In this document: piece after piece, positions 59,591 to 64,000 of the stretch
Layout of the letters: every line of letters begins with the position of its first letter
Numbering within the stretch: position 1 is the first letter of the stretch
Assembly: GCA_934230415.1 (NCBI GenBank)
Contig: CAKQEW010000005.1
Location: 36,448 to 100,447, forward strand
DNA length: 64,000 bases
Direction of reading: 5' to 3'
Source of the DNA: an uncultured Alphaproteobacteria bacterium
Lineage (GTDB): Bacteria > Pseudomonadota > Alphaproteobacteria > Rs-D84
Position numbers and translations under genes: made by a program
The notes under the pieces: model-generated
What the model was told of the DNA's origin: nothing
The model's input: the letters and a program-made list of their open reading frames with translations, nothing else
The model's database searches: none

Positions 59591-60844
59591 TTATTTGCTG
59601 ACACAGTTTGCAAATGTTTGGGCCAACAATGATGTTTCCTGACTGGTCAATGTGGCAACCGGCACGATAAAGCAACGACCACTGTCGCGGATAACAAACA
59701 CCTTGGTCCCGCGTTTATATGCGGTCTGCATATTATCCATTTGTGCGGATGATAAAAACGCATTTTGGGTCAATGCAGAATTTGACAACCCCGCCTGGAC
59801 CACCTGGGATGCAATGCTGTAATTATCCAGCGTGCTGGCTGATGTGATTTCCATATACAGCGACTGATTCTGATACGGATTTTCAACGTTATCGTTTTCT
59901 GTTCCTGGGAACGCGACGCCCACCGCCAATGCCGCCGCGGTTTGCAGTGCGGTTGGTTCAGACGATGATGACGATGTGGTTGACGTTGTATTTATTGTCA
60001 TATCATCACCACACGCCAGGTTCATACGATTTGTGTACCCCGCCAAGACGGCATCAATCGCCGCCTGCCAATCAGAACCCTTTTTATTCAAATCCAGGCT
60101 GACAATCTTTTCCGCCCAGCCCCAGATGTTTGCACCAACATTACCCGCGTTGGCAAAACGTGTTACCATTTCCGCACTGCCCCCTGGGACGCCGGCGCCA
60201 CAGTAATCGTTCAATTGTGATGTCAACATACTGGTCGTTTCGTTGCCGTACGCCAATGCCACAGAATGGCATGACATTGCCGCCTCTAATTCCTGGCGAC
60301 GTTGCAGGCACAAATCCGAATGCGATTTTGACAACTGGGTCGCCATGTTTGACATGGACAGGTATGACATCAGTTCCTGTTGCACATATGGCGGACACAG
60401 GCGCGCCGCGGTATTCATACCCGCGCCACCGTTGCGTGTTGTTGTATTATACTGGGGCAATAATACCGATGTATCCTTTTGCAGGCACAGCAATGCGTAA
60501 TTGTACAGTTCACTTTCGGTTGCATACTGGCATCTGGATTCACGCTGGCCCGGGACAACGGTTACGTCACCGCAATAATCAGACAGGCATTTATAGATGC
60601 GTTCACGGCACGCGGAATCAACGTCCGGCTGGGTCACCATGAAATATGTATTACGCTGATTTGTTTTGTATGCATTTGCCAATCCGGCATTTCCACGTTG
60701 GTTACCACTGGTCGTTGCAGTATTCAGTGTCACATAACGTGCCGAACCGGAATTAGTTGCCGTTGTTCCCGCCGATACTGCACCCGCGTCAAACCCGCAC
60801 AGAATCAGTCCCAGCGATGCAAATACACCAAAAATATTTTTCAT
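59591..60844 (-). CDS. Secreted Cys-containing helical protein, paralogue-like to the 22576 product
   Basis: 417 residues. I chose the ATG at 60844 (GAGAGGGA upstream, promoter TTGCCT-17-TAAAAT). A signal peptide (MKNIFGVFASLGLILCGFDAGAV) is followed by Ser/Thr/Asn-rich sequence and a domain with DSACRERIYKCLSDYC. That is the same C-x6-C-x4-C spacing as CREAYATCMDQFC in the product of the 22576 gene. Several more Cys-containing helices follow. No anchor or enzyme motif is present. Possibly a periplasmic or surface protein; unknown role. Confidence 0.6.
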   Translation of the reverse strand: MKNIFGVFASLGLILCGFDAGAVSAGTTATNSGSARYVTLNTATTSGNQRGNAGLANAYKTNQRNTYFMVTQPDVDSACRERIYKCLSDYCGDVTVVPGQRESRCQYATESELYNYALLCLQKDTSVLLPQYNTTTRNGGAGMNTAARLCPPYVQQELMSYLSMSNMATQLSKSHSDLCLQRRQELEAAMSCHSVALAYGNETTSMLTSQLNDYCGAGVPGGSAEMVTRFANAGNVGANIWGWAEKIVSLDLNKKGSDWQAAIDAVLAGYTNRMNLACGDDMTINTTSTTSSSSSEPTALQTAAALAVGVAFPGTENDNVENPYQNQSLYMEITSASTLDNYSIASQVVQAGLSNSALTQNAFLSSAQMDNMQTAYKRGTKVFVIRDSGRCFIVPVATLTSQETSLLAQTFANCVSK

Positions 60845-60926
60845 TGAAATCCCTCTCGTTGTGGAAATTTTATCATATTCGCCACAAAAAGGCAAACGTT
60901 CATTTCAAATCACGCGCATAAAAAGA

Positions 60927-60954
60927 TTGATTTAGGCAAATAAATTGATACCAT
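60927..60954 (+). promoter_or_regulatory. Candidate leaderless promoter of prfB
   Basis: TTGATT (60927-60932), 16-bp spacer, TACCAT (60949-60954), then 7 bp to the ATG at 60962. There is no Shine-Dalgarno sequence before that ATG. Confidence 0.5.
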
Positions 60955-60961
60955 GCGTCAC

Positions 60962-62033
60962 ATGATTATACCAAATGAAACTTTATCCCAGATTCATGAC
61001 GACATTGTTGCCGTCAGGGGGTTTCTTTGACCCGGAAAAACTGGAATCTGAAATTGCAAAATTAAACGACACTGTAAATACGCCGGATTTGTGGGATAAT
61101 CCGGACCAGGCGCGCGCCCTGCTGCAAAAGAAATCTGGACTGGAACGGCAACTGGGTGAATTACGCGAACTGGAATCAGAATACGCGAATTTATCCGAAT
61201 TGTATGAAATGGCCCCAGACGATGGTGATGTGATTGCCGCGATTGAACGGTTGGCCGATACCGCACACCGGGCAAAGTTTATTACGTTGTTTCGTGAACC
61301 GGCCGATAACAATGGCGCATTTCTGTTTATCCAGGCGGGCGCCGGCGGGACCGAGGCCCAAGATTGGGCACAAATGATGTCACGCATGTATGCACGCTGG
61401 GCTGAACGGCACAATTTTACATGCGAGGTTATTGAAGAACACGAGGGCGACACCGCCGGAATAAAAAATATTACATACCGCATCAGTGGCGATCGCGCAT
61501 ACGGATGGCTGAAAAACGAGATTGGCGTGCATCGTCTGGTTCGCATTTCGCCGTTTAATGCCAACGGCAAACGCCAGACCAGTTTCGCGTCTGTGGATGT
61601 ATGGCCGGATGTTGATGACACAATTGAAATTGAAATAAATGAAAAAGATTTGCGCATTGACACGTATCGTTCATCGGGCGCCGGCGGCCAACATGTTAAC
61701 AAGACCGACAGTGCGGTTCGTATAACCCATATTCCGACCAATACCGTGGTAACGTGCCAGAATGAACGCAGCCAGATTCAAAACAAAGAAATGGCGATGA
61801 AGATGTTGCGGTCGCGCCTGTACGAACTGGAATTACAGAAACGCGCCGCCGCCGAAGACGCCGCCAAGGCCGCACAAAAGAAGATTGAATGGGGCAGCCA
61901 GATACGAAACTATGTCCTGTATCCGTATCAATTGGTCAAAGATGTCCGCACCGGCGTTGAAAAGACTGATTCCGGGGCGGTTCTGGATGGTGATTTGGAC
62001 GACTTTATGTTGGCGGCATTGGCGCGCGACTAA
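60962..62033 (+). CDS. prfB: Peptide chain release factor 2 with programmed +1 frameshift
   Basis: About 356 residues after frameshifting. The first frame runs from the ATG at 60962 for 22 codons (ending AVRGFL) to an in-frame TGA at 61028. The coding frame shifts +1 at CTT TGA C (61025-61031), preceded by the SD-like AGGGGG at 61016-61021. This is the same geometry as the classic RF2 autoregulatory site. After the shift the protein continues DPEKLESEIAKLND. It then has ISPFNANGKRQTS (stop-codon recognition SPF) and SSGAGGQHVNKTDSAVR (GGQ peptidyl hydrolysis). RF2 terminates at UGA and UAA. Low RF2 favours the shift, giving self-regulation. Confidence 0.95.
61016..61031 (+). promoter_or_regulatory. 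RF2 programmed frameshift site
   Basis: AGGGGG, three bases, then CTTTGAC. The internal SD-like sequence and the slow UGA C context promote +1 slippage at CUU. Confidence 0.92.
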
Positions 62034-62056
62034 ATCCCCCCAGGATTTATATCTGC

Positions 62057-62094
62057 TTGACAATCACAAAAATTGACATAAAATATATTTGACA
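62057..62094 (+). promoter_or_regulatory. Promoter region with three TTGACA boxes at 16-bp steps
   Basis: TTGACA occurs at 62057, 62073 and 62089. The first pairs with TAAAAT (62079-62084) at 16-bp spacing. An AAAGGA ribosome site precedes the ATG at 62116. Confidence 0.6.
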
Positions 62095-62115
62095 ACTTTT
62101 TGAAAGGATAATTCT

Positions 62116-62922
62116 ATGAATTTGGTTCCGACCTATTACTTAAACGCGATACGCCAGGTTTTGCCATTTGCATACAAGGCAGAACGCCCATCCATCCCTG
62201 GCAACAGCCACAACACCCTGTTTGTGTATGATGGTGATGACACATATGTGTTCAAGTTTAATCATTTTGACATGGTGTCCAAAAATGTACGTTACAGCAA
62301 ACTGTTGGCCCAGGCCGGCGTTTCTGTACCAGACATCAGTATGCATACGTATAAAGGCTCTTGGATGGAGGTGTACAAAATCATCCCTGGACGCACACTG
62401 TATGAATGCGTCCACAAGGGCATGGACAACCGTGCGGTAAAGTCCGTATATAACGATGCGGTTGATGATTTTATCAAGATGTCAGATATTAATCTGAACC
62501 TGGTGCCAGAATCCAGTTTCAAATATATTCACCAGGTCGCACGCCAAAATGTTTCTGACACATCTGGGAAAATTGCGGCAAAATTCTTGAGCAATGGCGT
62601 TCGTATTATGAACAAACAGTCCGGTGAAAATTCCATGGGGCTGTACCACTGTGGTATTACGCCGAAAAACATCATCGTTTCACCAGACGGTAAATACGCT
62701 GGTCTGGTTGATATGGACGAAGTGGCCATCAGCAATAAGAACTATGCATTCGGTGTGATGACCGAACAGTATAAACGTATGGGACTGGATTCAGACGAAT
62801 TGATTGCGCTGTACGAAGACAAAACCCTGACGAAACTGGACCACAAGCACCTGGAATTCATGGGCAAGGTTAACGATGCTGGCCGCTGGATTATGGGTAA
62901 ATTGGGCACACGCCAACGGTAA
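62116..62922 (+). CDS. APH/choline-kinase-like protein with altered catalytic loop
   Basis: 268 residues. N-lobe: a hydrophobic strand with TYVFKFNH that may hold the ATP lysine. C-lobe: YHCGITPKNIIVSPDGKYAGLVDMDE (residues 177-202), equivalent to the HxDxxxxN catalytic loop followed by the metal-binding Asp. In this protein the catalytic Asp position is Gly180 (HCGITPKN in place of HGDLxxxN), while Asn185 and Asp199 are kept. It may be a pseudokinase or use an alternative residue. The substrate is unknown. It is monocistronic with its own promoter and terminator. Confidence 0.65.
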   Translation: MNLVPTYYLNAIRQVLPFAYKAERPSIPGNSHNTLFVYDGDDTYVFKFNHFDMVSKNVRYSKLLAQAGVSVPDISMHTYKGSWMEVYKIIPGRTLYECVHKGMDNRAVKSVYNDAVDDFIKMSDINLNLVPESSFKYIHQVARQNVSDTSGKIAAKFLSNGVRIMNKQSGENSMGLYHCGITPKNIIVSPDGKYAGLVDMDEVAISNKNYAFGVMTEQYKRMGLDSDELIALYEDKTLTKLDHKHLEFMGKVNDAGRWIMGKLGTRQR

Positions 62923-62946
62923 TTGAATCGCACACAACAATAAAAA

Positions 62947-62971
62947 ACACCGCAATATGCGGTGTTTTTTG
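62947..62971 (+). terminator. Terminator of the APH-like gene
   Basis: ACACCGC-aatat-GCGGTGT followed by T residues. Confidence 0.8.
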
Positions 62972-62983
62972 TTAAATCTGGCG

Positions 62984-63037
62984 AACGCAAATAAAAACCG
63001 CCAATACCAGGCGGTTTAATTTGTGGCGCACCCGGCG
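62984..63037 (-). repeat. 54-bp direct repeat, distal copy (tRNA-Arg 3' end plus terminator)
   Basis: Identical to 63158-63211 over 54 bp. On the minus strand it reads acceptor 3' strand, CCA, AAATTAAA and an AACCGCC/GGCGGTT terminator. It is not attached to a complete tRNA. Confidence 0.95.
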
Positions 63038-63157
63038 GATTCACTCGGTATTATTCACATAATACCTGCGTGGCACGCGTGGCGGCGCGCCTGCGTTCAA
63101 TCACTTGGCTTGCCGACTTGTTGTCAAACGCGCACGCGTTCAAATCGCGGGGCGCAC
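63038..63157. other. 120-bp unit between the tRNA-Arg repeats
   Basis: No gene is seen. On the plus strand GCGTTCAAATCGCG (63136-63149) is a 13-of-14 match to the tRNA-Arg T-arm, in inverted orientation to the real tRNA, and runs on into GGGGCGCACA. The palindrome AACGCG-ca-CGCGTT lies at 63127-63140. A perfect hairpin of 8 bp (GGTATTAT/ATAATACC) is near 63048-63066. The blocks TCACTT (63101-63106) and TGCCGA (63111-63116) match, in the same relative order, the unit beside tRNA-Gly. Confidence 0.7.
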
Positions 63158-63211
63158 AACGCAAATAAAAACCGCCAATACCAGGCGGTTTAATTTGTGG
63201 CGCACCCGGCG
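63158..63211 (-). repeat. 54-bp direct repeat, proximal copy (within tRNA-Arg 3' end)
   Basis: Contains the last bases of the tRNA-Arg T-arm, the acceptor strand, CCA and the terminator. Offset to the distal copy is exactly 174 bp. Confidence 0.95.
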
Positions 63212-63274
63212 CGATTCGAACGCGCAGTCCCCGCCTTCGGAGGGCGATGCTCTATCCAGTTGAGCCACGGGTGC
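63198..63274 (-). tRNA. tRNA-Arg (anticodon CCG)
   Basis: 77 nt with encoded CCA. The acceptor is GCACCCG/CGGGTGC. The anticodon arm CGCC-CTCCGAA-GGCG gives CCG (codon CGG). The T-arm is GCGCG-TTCGAAT-CGCGC. It is followed on the minus strand by the terminator and the 174-bp repeat unit. Confidence 0.94.
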
Positions 63275-63406
63275 AATTCCCATGTATTATAAAGATTCAC
63301 AGACAAAATGCAAGGCATTAACCACGCGTCATGAATTTTACTTATGAAAAATTTCCTTGTTTTTATTATGTCTGTTTTAATACAATCCGTGCAAAGGAAT
63401 CTGAAG

Positions 63407-63865
63407 ATGAAGCAAATTTTTGGTCTGGGGTTGATTTTCACCCTGGCCGCATGCAACAGCATGTATATCAAACCAAACACATTTGATAAAACACAAAAGG
63501 TTTATGCCACGCGTGGCGGATATTCTATGCGACGCAGCATCAAAGAACGAATGGACGCGCGCGGGTATCACGTTGTTGTCGGGCGCGAAAAATCACACCG
63601 CGATTTTTCTGATACCGCATCAGACATGGAATTAACCCAGGTTGAAATTCCGTCTGATGTAAAATATGTGGTCAGGGTATCAGAACGCCGCGAAATATTT
63701 AATCCATTTTGGTGCCCATTTAATGGGTTCTGGTGGTGGAATTTTAATGTATCCATCGCAGACCAGAAAACAGGCAACGAATTGATGACATGGCGCGGTC
63801 GTGGATGCGCAGACAGTTCACTGCGTAAACTGGACGCCGCCCTGGACGAATTGGAAATGAAATAA
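63407..63865 (+). CDS. Small outer-membrane-type lipoprotein, unknown
   Basis: 152 residues. I chose the ATG at 63407 because it gives a lipoprotein signal (MKQIFGLGLIFTLAACNSM, Cys17 in LAAC) after AAAGGA. A promoter lies upstream (TTGTTT, 18 bp, TACAAT). The mature part begins Asn-Ser after Cys, compatible with outer-membrane sorting. It contains MDARGYHVVVGREKSH, VVRVSERREIFNPFWCPFNGFWWWNFNVSIADQKTG and DLDAALDELEMK-like ending. The aromatic run resembles domains that sense or bind at the envelope, but no family is recognised. Confidence 0.65.
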   Translation: MKQIFGLGLIFTLAACNSMYIKPNTFDKTQKVYATRGGYSMRRSIKERMDARGYHVVVGREKSHRDFSDTASDMELTQVEIPSDVKYVVRVSERREIFNPFWCPFNGFWWWNFNVSIADQKTGNELMTWRGRGCADSSLRKLDAALDELEMK

Positions 63866-63870
63866 TTTCC

Positions 63871-63910
63871 AAAAAAAAATAACCGTGATAAAATTCACGG
63901 TTTAGTTTTT
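63871..63910. terminator. Bidirectional terminator at the right end
   Basis: AACCGTG-N8-CACGGTT with an A-run on the left (T-run for the minus strand) and TAGTTTTT on the right. Confidence 0.7.
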
Positions 63911-64000
63911 ATTTCCACGATTCTTGCGCCGGCTGGGATTGTAAAGCAGCCCAGATTGTCGCAAAACCGCGTACCACCGGGACCGGCAACGTATTCGCAT
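63909..64000 (-). CDS. Possible 3' end of a minus-strand gene
   Basis: A minus-strand frame enters from the right edge and stops with TAA at 63909-63911, just before the terminator. The visible end is ...FATIWAALQSQPAQESWK. A second frame is also open and stops at 63895-63897, so the frame choice is tentative. The position of the terminator favours the one given. The product is unknown. Confidence 0.3.
   Translation of the reverse strand, partial: ANTLPVPVVRGFATIWAALQSQPAQESWK

Noticed and set aside
60975..61030. prfB as an intact single-frame gene starting at 60975, or as a pseudogene because of the TGA at 61028
   Set aside because: The exact AGGGGG-N3-CTTTGAC geometry and the family-like N-terminus upstream show programmed frameshifting.

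Overview
The window is a gene-dense chromosomal segment of about 64 kb. It most likely comes from an uncultivated, small-genome alphaproteobacterium, possibly host-associated. The alphaproteobacterial signals are a DUF1013/TrcR-type cell-cycle regulator, a DUF2155 secreted protein, an AddA-type helicase with a separately encoded nuclease, and the ruvB-ybgC-tolQRA arrangement. Very large secreted Cys/Gly/Thr-rich proteins with InlB-type repeats are familiar to me from gut metagenome alphaproteobacteria, but I give no species name because no rRNA is present.

Layout. 1-2.7 kb: 3' end of ruvB, then ybgC-tolQ-tolR-tolA (tolB and pal do not follow). 2.9-3.2 kb: RNase P RNA on the minus strand. 3.5-13.1 kb: one gene for a secreted protein of about 3,210 residues. 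13.3-14.2 kb: two small minus-strand unknowns among REP-like palindromes. 14.3-22.5 kb: secA, dnaE-rsmH and two unknowns. 22.6-26.2 kb: two secreted Cys-rich proteins. 26.3-34.5 kb: HTH regulator, gpmI, the divergent tadA/rsmD pair, rplY, dnaK, a phosphofructokinase and a LysM protein. 34.5-37.9 kb: tRNA-Gly and an rpsP-rimM-trmD-rplS operon carrying three extra small Cys-rich genes. 38-42.2 kb: DUF2155, a DUF1460-type lipoprotein, tsaD, a possible Cys-His-Asp protein and xseA. 42.2-47 kb: recN and a split addA. 47-53.5 kb: coiled-coil membrane protein, rpoD, trcR, cysS and tRNA-Ser. 53.6-58.3 kb: fused accD-accA with an IHF/HU gene, peroxiredoxin, alkyltransferase-like protein, tRNA-Ser and amidase. 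58.4-64 kb: an unidentified structured RNA ahead of a HtrL/YibB-like gene, a secreted Cys-rich protein, prfB with its programmed frameshift, an APH-like protein, tRNA-Arg and a lipoprotein.

The most unusual observations concern DNA and RNA rather than a protein pathway. (1) Two unrelated tRNA genes, Gly(CCC) and Arg(CCG), are each followed by a unit in which the tRNA 3' end plus terminator is repeated perfectly at exactly 174 bp. Each unit also holds a degenerate inverted copy of the same tRNA T-arm. (2) A structured RNA of about 209 nt with its own promoter and terminator matches no family I recognise. (3) Many genes have a -10 box only 6-9 bp before the ATG, which predicts leaderless mRNAs. 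In the tadA/rsmD pair, two such promoters overlap face to face in 17 bp.

Most core genes sit in short operons ended by strong hairpin-plus-T terminators. Envelope functions (Tol, SecA, amidase, lipoproteins, Cys-rich exported proteins) are well represented. I found no prophage, CRISPR array, insertion sequence or defence cluster.
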